Notes: generated by a model not told the origin, from the sequence alone. Shown: positions 43,342-52,293, counted from the stretch's first letter. The stretch: 64,000 bases of DNA from Ensifer adhaerens (GCF_000697965.2 NZ_CP015880.1:2924001-2988000); one strand, 5' to 3'. Numbers and translations: made by a program.

Positions 43342-45201
43342 ATGGGTGTTTCTGTCGCCGCCAGGATTTTCCTTGGGGCTAAGGCAGTGAAAAATATTAG
43401 AATTTCGACACGTATCTACTTATTGACGGCGATGGCGCTGGTCTTCATGGCAGCCGCCATGGCCTACAAGACTCAAGTCGCCAACTCGGAAGTCAGCGAC
43501 GAGCGCCGGCAGATGCTGCGCAACGTCACCGAAGCGGCGATCTCGACGATCGCAAGCTTCGAGGAGCAGGAGCGCAATGGCACGCTCTCGCATGAGGAAG
43601 CCCAGAGCCGCGCTATTTCCGCCGTTATGGCCATGCGCTTCGGCCAGGACGGCTACTTCTTCATCAACGGCTTCGACGGCATGATGATCGCCCACCCGCT
43701 CGCCAAGAAGCTCGTCGGCACCGACGTGCGCGGCCTCAAGGATACCAACGGCAAAGCCTTTAACGTCGAGCTCATCGCGTTGGCGCAGAACCCCGGCAGC
43801 GGCATCGTCAACTACTATTGGGACAAGCCCGGCCACGAGGAGCCGGTCGAGAAGTACTCCTACATTCAGGGCTTCAAACCCTGGGGTTGGGGCGTCGGCA
43901 CCGGTGTCTATGCCGACGATCTCGCCGCCAAGTACAATGCGTCTCTGCTGATGACGATCATCACCACGGCGATCGCCGCGATCGCGACGCTTGCTGCCGC
44001 CATGGCGATCGGCCGCTCGATCAGCCGGCCGATCAACCGGCTGAAAGACGTGATGCTCGAAGTATCGAACAACGACACCCGTTCGGAAGTTCCGGATACC
44101 GACCGCCGCGACGAGATCGGCCACATGGCCGATGCCCTCGTCGTGCTGCGCGCCTCGGTGATCGAGCGCAACGCGCTCGAAGTTCGCCAGCGCGAACAGC
44201 AGGTGGCGCTCGACGGCGAGCGCAGCGCCAACGAGGAAATGCAGCAGGCGACCGCCCGCGTGCAAGCCCATGTCGTCAGCACGATCGGCGGTGCGCTCGA
44301 GCGGCTCGCGAGCGGCGACCTGACGACCCATGTCCCCGATCTCGGCGCCGACTACGAAAAGCTGCGCCAGGACTTCAACACCGCCGTCGCCGCACTTCGC
44401 TCGACGGTGAGCGCGATCGCCGATTCCACCTCAGTTGTCACCGGCAATGCCAATGAGATCAGCAGGGCAGCCAACGACCTGTCGCAGCGCACCGAGCAGC
44501 AGGCAGCGTCGCTCGAAGAAACCGCAGCCGCCCTCGACGAGATCACCTCAGCAGTTCAGAACTCCACCAACCGCGCCGAGGAGGCGACCCGCATGGTCGC
44601 GGAGGCCCGCAAGGGTGCGGCCACCTCGAGCGAGGTCGTTCGCGACGCAATCACCGCCATGGGCCGCATCGAAAACTCGTCTTCGAAGATCGGCGAGATC
44701 ATCGGCGTCATCGACGACATCGCCTTCCAGACGAACCTCCTGGCGCTGAACGCCGGCGTCGAGGCGGCACGCGCCGGTGATGCCGGCAAGGGCTTTGCCG
44801 TTGTCGCGCAGGAGGTGCGGGAACTGGCGCAGCGTTCGGCAACGGCGGCCAAGGAGATCAAGGGGCTCATTACCGCGTCGGGTGTCGAGGTTTCGGCCGG
44901 CGTGCGTCTGGTCGAGGCGACCGGCTCGGCGCTCGGCGACATCGAGCGGCGGGTCAACGAGATCAACGACCGCATCGTCGCCATTGCGACGGCCGCCCGC
45001 GAACAGTCGGTCGGGCTGCGGGAGATCAACACCGCCGTCAACCAGATGGACCAGATGACCCAGCAAAACGCCGCCATGGTCGAGCAGACCTCGGCCGCAA
45101 GCCAGGCGCTCGCCGGCGAAAGCAACGTGCTATCCGGTCGGCTCGCCCAGTTTACCGTCGAGGAGAAGGTATGGCGGTCCGCTGCGCAGCGCGCAGCTTG
45201 A
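43342..45201 (+). CDS. Methyl-accepting chemotaxis protein with sCache domain
   Basis: Chemoreceptor of about 619 aa. There is one membrane helix near 25-42, a periplasmic single-Cache domain (about 50-190: FGQDGYFFINGFDGMMIAHP...PWGWGVGTGVYADD), a second helix near 205, a HAMP domain (RSISRPINRL) and a signalling domain with the conserved hairpin IIGVIDDIAFQTNLLALNAGVEAARAGDAGKGFAVVAQEVRELAQRSA. There is no CheR/CheB pentapeptide at the C terminus. An in-frame GTG at 43387 (VKNIRISTR) is an alternative start and fits the usual N terminus better. Confidence 0.9.
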   Translation: MGVSVAARIFLGAKAVKNIRISTRIYLLTAMALVFMAAAMAYKTQVANSEVSDERRQMLRNVTEAAISTIASFEEQERNGTLSHEEAQSRAISAVMAMRFGQDGYFFINGFDGMMIAHPLAKKLVGTDVRGLKDTNGKAFNVELIALAQNPGSGIVNYYWDKPGHEEPVEKYSYIQGFKPWGWGVGTGVYADDLAAKYNASLLMTIITTAIAAIATLAAAMAIGRSISRPINRLKDVMLEVSNNDTRSEVPDTDRRDEIGHMADALVVLRASVIERNALEVRQREQQVALDGERSANEEMQQATARVQAHVVSTIGGALERLASGDLTTHVPDLGADYEKLRQDFNTAVAALRSTVSAIADSTSVVTGNANEISRAANDLSQRTEQQAASLEETAAALDEITSAVQNSTNRAEEATRMVAEARKGAATSSEVVRDAITAMGRIENSSSKIGEIIGVIDDIAFQTNLLALNAGVEAARAGDAGKGFAVVAQEVRELAQRSATAAKEIKGLITASGVEVSAGVRLVEATGSALGDIERRVNEINDRIVAIATAAREQSVGLREINTAVNQMDQMTQQNAAMVEQTSAASQALAGESNVLSGRLAQFTVEEKVWRSAAQRAA

Positions 45202-45214
45202 TCCATCCCGAGAC

Positions 45215-45244
45215 GAAAATGGCGCCAATCGGCGCCATTTTCAT
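45215..45244. terminator. Bidirectional terminator
   Basis: Perfect 11-12-bp stem GAAAATGGCGCC / GGCGCCATTTTC with loop AATC, between the convergent chemoreceptor and GNAT genes. Confidence 0.85.
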
Positions 45245-45751
45245 TCAGACGAGATGCCGCTCCATATAGAGCGCATCATCGCCATAACTTGAAAGCTTCT
45301 GCACCAGCCGTTCGTCCATGCGAACCTCGAAGCCCTGTCGCTCCCAGAAGCGGCGGGATCCGTTGACGGAAACGAGCGACATCGACCGGAACCCTTCCGT
45401 CCGTGCAACATCGGCAAGCATCGGCAACACGCCGCCCCCTGCCCCGGAGCCACGCATTTCGGGCAGAAGGGCGAGGTCATGGATGTACCAGGTATCGGCA
45501 GCCTCAGGGATTTCGCCAAGCATGCTGTTCAGCGACGGCGGCGCACCGCGAAGCCAGGGGTGGCTCAACACATAGCCGCGCGACAGGCCCTTTGAGTCCA
45601 GCATGAAAAAACCGGCAGGGCTGAGCGCGATGCGGTCGGCGAGCACGGCGTCATCCTCGGGAAAGGCCTGGTGAACCACGAGCTGGATCTCCGATACGGA
45701 TGCGAGGTCGGGCAGGCTTGCCTCACGCCAGCGGAATGTCATTTCGGTCAT
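45245..45751 (-). CDS. GNAT-family N-acetyltransferase
   Basis: Protein of 168 aa. The acetyl-CoA loop region reads LALLPEMRGSGAGGGVLPMLADVARTEGF (about 92-121), and SVNGSRRFWERQGFEVR near 128-144 is the second GNAT signature. It is convergent with the chemoreceptor and downstream of serA. Substrate unknown. Confidence 0.85.
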   Translation of the reverse strand: MTEMTFRWREASLPDLASVSEIQLVVHQAFPEDDAVLADRIALSPAGFFMLDSKGLSRGYVLSHPWLRGAPPSLNSMLGEIPEAADTWYIHDLALLPEMRGSGAGGGVLPMLADVARTEGFRSMSLVSVNGSRRFWERQGFEVRMDERLVQKLSSYGDDALYMERHLV

Positions 45752-45776
45752 ATCTCGTCACATGCGTTCGAAACAG

Positions 45777-45805
45777 GAAAACGCACCGGCGGTCGGCCGG
45801 TGCGT
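45777..45805 (-). terminator. serA terminator
   Basis: 10-bp GC-rich stem (45781-45790 with 45796-45805); on the minus strand it runs into TTTT. A second hairpin (AAGTGGCA / TGCCACTT, 45834-45857) lies between it and the serA stop. Confidence 0.65.
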
Positions 45806-45870
45806 CCTCGATATGTCCCGCGAGTGGGTCGGCAAAGTGGCAGACCGTGCTGCCACTTGCTGGGCTGGTA

Positions 45871-47466
45871 TCAATCGATGTTGAAGACCAGCGGCTTTGC
45901 CTGGCGAATTGCCGGATTGGCACGCAGCTTGTCAAGCACGGCCTCGGAAACAGCGCCATCGACGTAGAGCAGCGCGATCGCGTCACCGGCTTCCTTCTCG
46001 CGGCCGAGCTGGAAGTTCGCGATGTTGACGCCCGCATCGCCGAGCGTCATGCCGATGAAGCCGATCATGCCGGGAACGTCGGTGTTGGTGATGTAGACCA
46101 TGTGGTTGCCGACATCCGCATCGAGGTTGATGCCCTTGATCTGGATGAAACGCGGCTTGCCGTCCGAGAACACCGTGCCGGCGACCGACCGCGTCTGGTT
46201 CGCCGTCTTCACCGTCAGCTTGATGTAGCCGTCGAAGACGCCGGTCTTGTCGCGCTTGACCTCGGACAGGATGATGCCCTTTTCCTTGATCATGACCGGC
46301 GCCGAAACCATGTTGACGTCGGCGACCTGCGGCCGGATCAGACCGGCAAGCACAGCACTCGTCAGCGCCTTGGTGTTCATGCCGGCGGTCGAGCCGTCAT
46401 AGAGGATCTCGATTTCCTTGATCGCGCTTTCGGTCACCTGACCGACGAAGGCGCCGAGAACATCGGCAAGCCGGATGAACGGCTTGAGGATCGGCGCTTC
46501 CTCAGCGGTGATCGACGGCATGTTGATGGCGTTGGAGACCGCACCCTTGACCAGGTAGTCCGACATCTGTTCGGCCACCTGCAGCGCGACGTTCTCCTGG
46601 GCTTCCGTGGTCGAAGCGCCGAGATGCGGCGTGCAGACGACGTTCGGCAGGCCGAAGAGCGGGCTTTCGGTTGCGGGTTCGACCTCGAAAACGTCGAAAC
46701 CGGCGCCGGCGACATGGCCCGACTTGATCGCTTCTGCAAGCGCCTTCTCGTCGACGAGACCACCGCGGGCGCAGTTGACGATGCGCACGCCGGGCTTGGC
46801 CTTGGCAAGCGCTTCGGCGCTCAGGATGTTGCGGGTCTTGTCGGTCAGCGGCACGTGCAGGGTGATGAAGTCAGCCTGGGCGAGCAGTTCGTCGAGTTCG
46901 ACCTTGGTGACGCCCATTTCCTCGGCGCGCTCCTTGGAGAGGAACGGGTCGTAGGCAAGCACATGCATCTTCAGGCCAATGGCGCGCGAGCAGACGATCG
47001 AGCCGATGTTGCCGGCGCCGATGACGCCGAGCGTCTTGCCGGTGATTTCGACACCCATGAAGCGGGACTTCTCCCACTTGCCTGCCTGCGTCGAGGTGTC
47101 GGCAGCCGGAAGCTGGCGGGCAACGGCAAAGAGCAGCGCAATCGCGTGTTCGGCGGTCGTGATCGAGTTGCCGAAGGGCGTGTTCATCACGATGATACCG
47201 CGGCGCGAAGCGGCCGGGATGTCGACATTGTCGACGCCGATGCCGGCGCGGCCGATGACCTTGAGGTTGGTCGCAGCGGCGATCAGCTTTTCCGTCGCCT
47301 TGGTGGCGGAACGGATGGCAAGACCGTCATAGTTACCGATGATTTCGGCGAGCTTGTCCTTGTCCTTGCCGAGCTTCGGCTGGAAATCGACTTCGACGCC
47401 GCGGTCGCGGAAGATCTGGACGGCGGTTTCCGACAGTTCGTCGGATACGAGAACACGAGGTGCCAT
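45871..47466 (-). CDS. serA: D-3-phosphoglycerate dehydrogenase SerA
   Basis: First enzyme of serine synthesis, 531 aa, the long form. The Rossmann motif is GVIGAGNIGS (near 145). Catalytic motifs are NCARGGLVDE (near 230), VEPATESPLF, and CTPHLGAST (His near 280). A C-terminal intervening domain and an ACT domain (from near 455, VPGMIGFIGMTLGDAGVNIANFQLG) follow and usually mediate feedback by serine. It follows serC by 132 nt and is probably co-transcribed with it. Confidence 0.95.
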   Translation of the reverse strand: MAPRVLVSDELSETAVQIFRDRGVEVDFQPKLGKDKDKLAEIIGNYDGLAIRSATKATEKLIAAATNLKVIGRAGIGVDNVDIPAASRRGIIVMNTPFGNSITTAEHAIALLFAVARQLPAADTSTQAGKWEKSRFMGVEITGKTLGVIGAGNIGSIVCSRAIGLKMHVLAYDPFLSKERAEEMGVTKVELDELLAQADFITLHVPLTDKTRNILSAEALAKAKPGVRIVNCARGGLVDEKALAEAIKSGHVAGAGFDVFEVEPATESPLFGLPNVVCTPHLGASTTEAQENVALQVAEQMSDYLVKGAVSNAINMPSITAEEAPILKPFIRLADVLGAFVGQVTESAIKEIEILYDGSTAGMNTKALTSAVLAGLIRPQVADVNMVSAPVMIKEKGIILSEVKRDKTGVFDGYIKLTVKTANQTRSVAGTVFSDGKPRFIQIKGINLDADVGNHMVYITNTDVPGMIGFIGMTLGDAGVNIANFQLGREKEAGDAIALLYVDGAVSEAVLDKLRANPAIRQAKPLVFNID

Positions 47467-47598
47467 GGGAGGCCTCCTTAAAGATCAGGTCTGAATGGGA
47501 ATGCGGGTAGCCAGGCCTCGCTCCCATGGGGAGCGAAGCGGATCACTCAAATCAGTGTGAGATGCGGGCGAAGTTCATTGTCCTCACCCTTTGTCCGA

Positions 47599-48777
47599 TC
47601 AGGCCGCGGCCTGTGCCAGCGTTGCCTTCTGGCTCTCGAAAGCCCAGGTTAGCCATGGCATCAGCGCCGTCATGTCGGCGGCCTCGATCGTGGCGCCGGC
47701 CCAGATGCGAAGACCGGACGGGGCATCGCGGTAATGGCCGATGTCGAAGGCGACGCCTTCCTTTTCGAGGAGCGCAACCACGCCCTTGGCAAAGGCCGCC
47801 TGTCCGTCGGCGTCGAGCGCGAGCACGTCCTTGTCGACGATCTTCAAGCAGACCGAGGTGTTGGAGCGGGTCTCGTCCTTGACCGCCAGGTTTGCGATCC
47901 AATCGTTGGCGGCGACGAAATCGAAGATTGCCTGCGCATTGGCATCAGCCCGGGCCATCAGGCCCTTGAGCCCGCCGACCTGCTGCGCCCAAAGCAGCGC
48001 ATCGATGTAATCTTCGACGCAAAGCATCGACGGCGTGTTGATGGTTTCGCCGGTAAAGATGCCTTCAATCAGCTTTCCGCCCGAGGTCATGCGGAAGATC
48101 TTCGGCAGCGGCCAGGCCGGCACGTAGGTCAGCAGCCGTTCGACGGCGCGCGGCGACAGGATTATGACGCCATGGGCGCCCTCTCCGCCAAGAACCTTCT
48201 GCCAGGAGAAAGTGACGACGTCGAGCTTGGCGAAATCGAGGTTCTGCGCAAACGCGGCAGAGGTCGCATCGCAGATCGTCAGGCCCTTGCGGTCAGCCGG
48301 GATGAAGTCGCCGTTGGGCACACGCACGCCCGAGGTCGTGCCGTTCCAGGTGAAGACCACGTCGCGGTCGAAATCGACCTTCGAAAGGTCGGGAAGTTCG
48401 CCGTAACCGGCTTCGAACTTGCGTACGTCGGCGAGCTTCAGCTGCTTGACCACGTCGGTCACCCAGCCGGCGCCAAAGCTTTCCCAGGCGACCATGTCGA
48501 CGCCGCGCGGACCGAGCAGCGACCAGAGCGCCATTTCGACGGCGCCGGTGTCGGAAGCGGGCACGATACCGATACGGTAGTCGGCCGGCACTTCAAGAAT
48601 GTCACGGGTAAGATCGATGGCCTGCTTCAGCTTCGTCTTGCCGATCTTGGCGCGGTGCGAACGACCGAGCGGAGCATCGGAGAGAGCGTCGAGCGTCCAA
48701 CCGGGGCGCTTCGAGCAAGGGCCAGAAGAGAAATGGGTATTGTTCGGACGGAGGTCCGGCTGTGCAGGCTTTGCCAT
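47599..48777 (-). CDS. serC: Phosphoserine aminotransferase SerC
   Basis: Class-V PLP aminotransferase of 392 aa that makes 3-phosphoserine from 3-phosphohydroxypyruvate. The opening [18 protein letters not shown] and the PLP site [13 protein letters not shown] (Lys near 197) are the alphaproteobacterial SerC type. The ribosome site GGAAGGA lies inside a hairpin of the leader directly upstream. Second gene of the pathway, together with serA downstream. Confidence 0.95.
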   Translation of the reverse strand: MAKPAQPDLRPNNTHFSSGPCSKRPGWTLDALSDAPLGRSHRAKIGKTKLKQAIDLTRDILEVPADYRIGIVPASDTGAVEMALWSLLGPRGVDMVAWESFGAGWVTDVVKQLKLADVRKFEAGYGELPDLSKVDFDRDVVFTWNGTTSGVRVPNGDFIPADRKGLTICDATSAAFAQNLDFAKLDVVTFSWQKVLGGEGAHGVIILSPRAVERLLTYVPAWPLPKIFRMTSGGKLIEGIFTGETINTPSMLCVEDYIDALLWAQQVGGLKGLMARADANAQAIFDFVAANDWIANLAVKDETRSNTSVCLKIVDKDVLALDADGQAAFAKGVVALLEKEGVAFDIGHYRDAPSGLRIWAGATIEAADMTALMPWLTWAFESQKATLAQAAA

Positions 48778-48779
48778 GT

Positions 48780-48818
48780 GCTATCCTTCCAGATAGATAG
48801 CCCTTCGTTGGGGAAGGG
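48780..48818 (-). ncRNA. serC leader RNA (serC motif)
   Basis: Immediately before the serC ATG (48777) the minus-strand transcript can form two adjacent hairpins. The first is CCCTTC-CCCAAC-GAAGGG (48801-48818). The second is GCTATC...GATAGC (48780-48801), which contains the ribosome-binding sequence GGAAGGA. A conserved two-hairpin element upstream of serC-serA operons is known from Rhizobiales as the serC motif, and position and layout match. The ligand or mechanism of that element is unknown. Confidence 0.6.
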
Positions 48819-48967
48819 TGTCCCGCCGCTGTAGCTACTGGAAAGCCCGGAATTCCGCAATAGCCAAAATGAAAGCCCTGCAAGTTTGAACAGAAGTCGT
48901 CAGAACGATTCCAGAACGTGTCAGCCGGATTGGCACAAAATTGACACACCCGAGTCCTGATTCGTTC

Positions 48968-49246
48968 TCATCCCTCCTTCTTATAATTATCGACGGCCTT
49001 GCGGATGAGCCCCATAGCAGACCAGCTCACGAATGAGGCAGTGCAGAAGGCAGCCACAACGTTGTCGTACTGAACCTGCCAATCCATGAAGTCGAGGACC
49101 ATTGGGCCGAAGATGTAGCCGAAGACGATGGAAGCAGCGAAGCGGCGGGCGAACCCTGAGCGGGTACGAGGTGGATCGAAGACGAGGGCGAGGAATGCCC
49201 CTGAGAAGACACCCAGGAGCTTAGGAACGAGACCGTCGTCCATCAT
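48968..49246 (-). CDS. Phage membrane protein (DUF6107-like)
   Basis: Protein of 92 aa with two or three hydrophobic segments (LGVFSGAFLALVF near 11-23; ASIVFGYIFGPMVL near 38-51; ASFVSWSAMGLI near 69-80). It is the last gene of the prophage block and overlaps its neighbour. I recall similar proteins (DUF6107) in rhizobial prophages next to lysis genes. A holin-like role is possible but unproven. Confidence 0.6.
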   Translation of the reverse strand: MMDDGLVPKLLGVFSGAFLALVFDPPRTRSGFARRFAASIVFGYIFGPMVLDFMDWQVQYDNVVAAFCTASFVSWSAMGLIRKAVDNYKKEG

Positions 49247-49740
49247 TAGCTCTTATGCCACGGATGCGAGCGGCGAGACGCGCGTAGAGCAATGTGAGAG
49301 CGATGAAGATTAGCCCACCTGCGATCATGAGGGTTGCCCGCATTGCCCTTGATCCTATCCCAGATGGCCGTCCCGCCAATCGTTAGCAGAGCAGCCCAAT
49401 TGAGTAGTTCAAGAGATACGATATACAACCAATGGTCGGCAATGACATTTGACATGTAGAGAAGGCTAATAAGCACCGATAGTTGGAAAATGTTGTAAAT
49501 TCTCTCTTCCCAGCGCTCCCGAGCCCAAGCGTATACCGCCAGGCACACCGAAGCATCGCAAACGAGGGTGAATGCGGGGTAATATGGCAGCCCGTATCGG
49601 GTGTAGGCCGTCGAGGCCGCGAACGATACGAAACCGGCCGCAATCCATCTCCACGCCCTCGGGAGGTGGAAGGAGATGATCGCAGTGATAAGCGCCCCGA
49701 TCAGGAGCGCTAGCTGGAAATCATTGATCATAGGGATCAC
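49246..49740 (-). CDS. Phage polytopic membrane protein, unknown
   Basis: Protein of 164 aa with about four membrane helices (FQLALLIGALITAIISF; WIAAGFVSFAASTAYT; FQLSVLISLLYMSNVIA; LELLNWAALLTIGGTAIW) and a basic His-rich tail. It overlaps both neighbours by a few bases. Function unknown; it lies in the lysis cluster. Confidence 0.55.
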   Translation of the reverse strand: MIPMINDFQLALLIGALITAIISFHLPRAWRWIAAGFVSFAASTAYTRYGLPYYPAFTLVCDASVCLAVYAWARERWEERIYNIFQLSVLISLLYMSNVIADHWLYIVSLELLNWAALLTIGGTAIWDRIKGNAGNPHDRRWANLHRSHIALRASRRSHPWHKS

Positions 49741-50057
49741 CTATCGCCGCCACCAAACACCACTACGCCGCCTACTGACGTGACCGGGGGAATATCGCAC
49801 CCATTTTCGGCACAAACCATAGTCTGTTCTTTGTGAAGCACAGCGAAGGCGTAAGCCGCTGAGGATACGGCACCAGTGGCAGCGCGAGCCTGGGAAAGGA
49901 GGACCTTGCCGCGGATGGGCTTTACCATGCCGAGTTCTATTCCGCGTTCTGTGACCTCTTCGAGCCGGCGAGCGGCCTTGATGGCTTTTGTCAGGAGCTT
50001 GTCGAGATCGGTTTGAGCCTTAGCGCCTTCGATGGCTACTTCAAAGATATCCTTCAT
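49737..50057 (-). CDS. Phage hypothetical protein
   Basis: Protein of 106 aa. The first 80 residues are predicted helical (AKAQTDLDKLLTKAIKAARRLEEVTERGIELG...LSQARAATGAVSSAAYAFAVLH), followed by a short tail with two Cys. Its ATG overlaps nothing upstream but the gene ends over the next start by 4 bp. No recognised family. Confidence 0.55.
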   Translation of the reverse strand: MKDIFEVAIEGAKAQTDLDKLLTKAIKAARRLEEVTERGIELGMVKPIRGKVLLSQARAATGAVSSAAYAFAVLHKEQTMVCAENGCDIPPVTSVGGVVVFGGGDR

Positions 50058-50067
50058 TGCATGTCCT

Positions 50068-50154
50068 TTAGATGGTGAGGAGAACGAGACCGGCTAGGCA
50101 TATGATGAGCAGGCCGATCAGGATGGGGAGGATGATGCGAGCGGGCTTGATCAT
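50068..50154 (-). CDS. Tiny phage membrane protein (28 aa)
   Basis: 28 aa, almost entirely one membrane helix after a short basic start (MIKPARIILPILIGLLIICL). Its ATG overlaps the stop of the holin-like gene as ATGA, so translation is probably coupled, and the next gene starts 10 nt after its stop. This fits a real tiny lysis-cassette gene, which automatic annotation would miss. Confidence 0.5.
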   Translation of the reverse strand: MIKPARIILPILIGLLIICLAGLVLLTI

Positions 50155-50522
50155 CGACGCAGGCCCTTGAGGATCGTTTCGCCAGCCTTCCCGATGAACA
50201 GAGAGCCGATGATAGCGCCAATCCAGGGGTCCAGAGATGGAGGAAGGGCAGCGATCGACCAGTCTTGCGGGAAAGCACATGAGCGGCACCATAGGACGCT
50301 GTAGACGCATACCGAGGCGAACCAGAAGCCGACAGGGATATAGAAGAGCAAAGGCGCCCATCCCCATTGCGATGTCTGCACCCGGGCCAGCTGCTCGACG
50401 TAGGCCGAAACCGTCTTGTTGCGGATCTCCTCGCGCGCCGTCTCGTTGTCCACCTTGTTATCGATCGTCGAGAGGATGCGGTCGAGCGGGCCAGAGAGGA
50501 ACGACAGGAGGAGCTTGAACAT
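50151..50522 (-). CDS. Holin-like protein (3TM family)
   Basis: Protein of 123 aa resembling the 3-TM holin family of gene transfer agents and phages. An amphipathic N terminus (SGPLDRILSTIDNKVDNETAREEI) is followed by helices at about 55-75 and 95-115. It would permeabilise the inner membrane to release the endolysin encoded 0.2 kb upstream. Its start overlaps the previous gene as TAATG. Confidence 0.65.
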   Translation of the reverse strand: MFKLLLSFLSGPLDRILSTIDNKVDNETAREEIRNKTVSAYVEQLARVQTSQWGWAPLLFYIPVGFWFASVCVYSVLWCRSCAFPQDWSIAALPPSLDPWIGAIIGSLFIGKAGETILKGLRR

Positions 50523-50692
50523 TACTGTCGGCTCTTATTCGGTATGGCAAAAACAAGGATGGACGTGATCGCGCCGACAAGGGCCGTCATGGTCGATTCA
50601 TCAAGACCGAGGTCGATGTTGTAAGTGACGCGGATCCATTCAAGGACGGCCATGGAGAGGGCCACGATGAATTTGTTATAAGACGCGAGCAT
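50522..50692 (-). CDS. Small phage membrane protein (56 aa)
   Basis: 56-aa open frame with a hydrophobic helix in the C-terminal half (MTALVGAITSILVFAIP) and a short N-terminal helix. The ATG is 6 nt from the endolysin stop with GAGG upstream, and its stop overlaps the holin start as TAATG. The family pattern DLGLDE followed by a helix and PN is one I recall from other rhizobial prophages. Possible holin partner. Confidence 0.6.
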   Translation of the reverse strand: MLASYNKFIVALSMAVLEWIRVTYNIDLGLDESTMTALVGAITSILVFAIPNKSRQ

Positions 50693-50697
50693 GAGGG

Positions 50698-51504
50698 CTA
50701 TTTCCTCTTGAAGAGAGCTGCGAGGGCTTGGAGGAGACGCGCTAGCCAGTGCGTTTCGGTAGTAGGAGGCTCTGAATTGGCAGGCGAGACGGGCTTAGGC
50801 GGCGCTAAAGTCGGTTCAGCGCCGGGTGAAGCCGGTTGATAACGCGCCTCAGTGAGGGCGCTTTCGAATGCCTTACCGTATTTGTCGATGTCCCCGCCGT
50901 TCGCAGCCAGATCTCCGTTGATGATGGCGCGGGAGGCGTAATACTTGAATGCAGGCTTCGGGGGCTGGACGAACAGCATATAGTCGTAGTCGGACAGCTT
51001 GCGGCCGGTGAACAGACCCTTCTCCATGCCGTCGAAAAGGATGCGGACGGCGGTTGCCATGTCCTTCGCGGCATCAGGGTTGCCGGCGATCCCGAACTTG
51101 GCATAGTTCGTCTTGCCGGTAATCTGAGCGAGGCCCCTGCCCCGATATGTCCAACCGTCATCCGGGCCGTCATTCCCAAGCCTGCCGCCATAGACCTTAT
51201 TGGCAAGCCGTCGCGGGTTGTTGGCATATGGCTTGGCGCTGGCGACGGTCGGGAACCGGTTCGGCCATACCTGCGTCATGCGCTGTGCCGAATAGTTCAG
51301 GTTCTCCTCTACGGGCTGCATTGCGCCGCCCGTCTCGTGATAGGCTTCAGCTAGAATAGCCGCGAGGTGAAAGAGGCTTGTGCCGCGCTTCTCAGCCTCG
51401 TCGAGGATGGCATTGACGCCATCGACCTGTTTTTGGCTGAGAGAGGTTCCGAATACGCCTGACGTGCGTCCGCGCAGTGCTGCGTAAAACGCGGCTCTGT
51501 TCAT
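50698..51504 (-). CDS. Phage endolysin, GH19 chitinase/lysozyme-like
   Basis: Protein of 268 aa. The catalytic domain (1-195) is of glycoside hydrolase family 19 type: ILAEAYHETGGAMQPVEENLNYSAQRM carries the first catalytic Glu (near 55), and TYRGRGLAQITGKTNYAKFG is the substrate-site motif. A Pro-rich linker (PASPGAEPTLAPPKPVSP) leads to an amphipathic C-terminal helix ending in KRK that could touch the membrane. It cleaves peptidoglycan during host lysis. Confidence 0.85.
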   Translation of the reverse strand: MNRAAFYAALRGRTSGVFGTSLSQKQVDGVNAILDEAEKRGTSLFHLAAILAEAYHETGGAMQPVEENLNYSAQRMTQVWPNRFPTVASAKPYANNPRRLANKVYGGRLGNDGPDDGWTYRGRGLAQITGKTNYAKFGIAGNPDAAKDMATAVRILFDGMEKGLFTGRKLSDYDYMLFVQPPKPAFKYYASRAIINGDLAANGGDIDKYGKAFESALTEARYQPASPGAEPTLAPPKPVSPANSEPPTTETHWLARLLQALAALFKRK

Positions 51505-51526
51505 GAGTTCACCTTTTTCTGGATAC

Positions 51527-51553
51527 GAAAAAACCCCGCTCGATGGCGGGGCT
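51527..51553 (-). terminator. Terminator after the FkbM gene
   Basis: On the minus strand AGCCCCGC-CATCGA-GCGGGGTT (8 bp including one G-U) followed by a run of T. It separates the tail/FkbM genes from the lysis cluster. Confidence 0.75.
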
Positions 51554-51582
51554 CTTGGAGGCGGCTTGGTCTGGTTATTTCG

Positions 51583-52293
51583 TCAGATGGCTCTGGACGA
51601 GAAGAGAGGGCTGTCGGCCTTTACGAAGAGGCAATCCCAGAACATGTGCACGCGCCATACTGGGTTTAGCGTTTCGATGATCTCGAACCCGTTCTCGCGC
51701 ATGAACATGACAATATCGCTGAAGCGGTAGCCGCCCTCGAAGCGAGTCTTGATCGACACTTCGGCAAGCACAAACTCGGTGCGCTTCAGTGTTTCCGTCG
51801 CACCGGAAAGCACCTCCAGCTCAAAACCTTCAGTGTCGATCTTGAAGCCTACCTTGCCGGCGAAGTCCTTCGCGATGTCGTCGATCGTTCGGATATCGAC
51901 CTCCACCTCTTTGGCGGTGTTCTGCCCTTGGATGCGGGTCGGCTCTGCCAGGGTGGACTTACTGGCGTTGTCAGACTGCACCTTTAGAGAGGCTTTCCCT
52001 GGTTCGCGACCGGCTGCGCAGTGGAAAAATTCGAAATCGTACTTGGCGCCGAATTTGCGCTTGATGTTTGCTTCGAAGTCCGGAAGCGGATCAACCAGAA
52101 GCGTCTTGGCCTTCGGGAAAAGCTCATACAGAAAGTCGCTGCCCCTCGAAACGCCTACGTCGATAACGACATCAGGGGAAAATGCGAACCGCTTCAGATA
52201 GCCCGCTGTCATTTTGTCTGGAAGGACATACACCCCGCGACGTGCGTGGGCCTTCAGTTTTTCCTCAGTCAGGTCTTCCGGTTCGAAAATCAT
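51583..52293 (-). CDS. FkbM-family methyltransferase (prophage cargo)
   Basis: SAM-dependent methyltransferase of 236 aa. It has motif I VVIDVGVSRGSDFLYELFP (near 41-59), the acidic end of strand 2 (LLVDPLP), and the FkbM signature VGFKIDTEGFELEVLSGA (near 145-162). FkbM enzymes O-methylate sugars or other small hydroxyl groups. It sits between the tail spike and endolysin, followed by its own terminator. In this place a likely role is modifying surface polysaccharide to change receptor availability, but this is inference. Confidence 0.8.
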   Translation of the reverse strand: MIFEPEDLTEEKLKAHARRGVYVLPDKMTAGYLKRFAFSPDVVIDVGVSRGSDFLYELFPKAKTLLVDPLPDFEANIKRKFGAKYDFEFFHCAAGREPGKASLKVQSDNASKSTLAEPTRIQGQNTAKEVEVDIRTIDDIAKDFAGKVGFKIDTEGFELEVLSGATETLKRTEFVLAEVSIKTRFEGGYRFSDIVMFMRENGFEIIETLNPVWRVHMFWDCLFVKADSPLFSSRAI

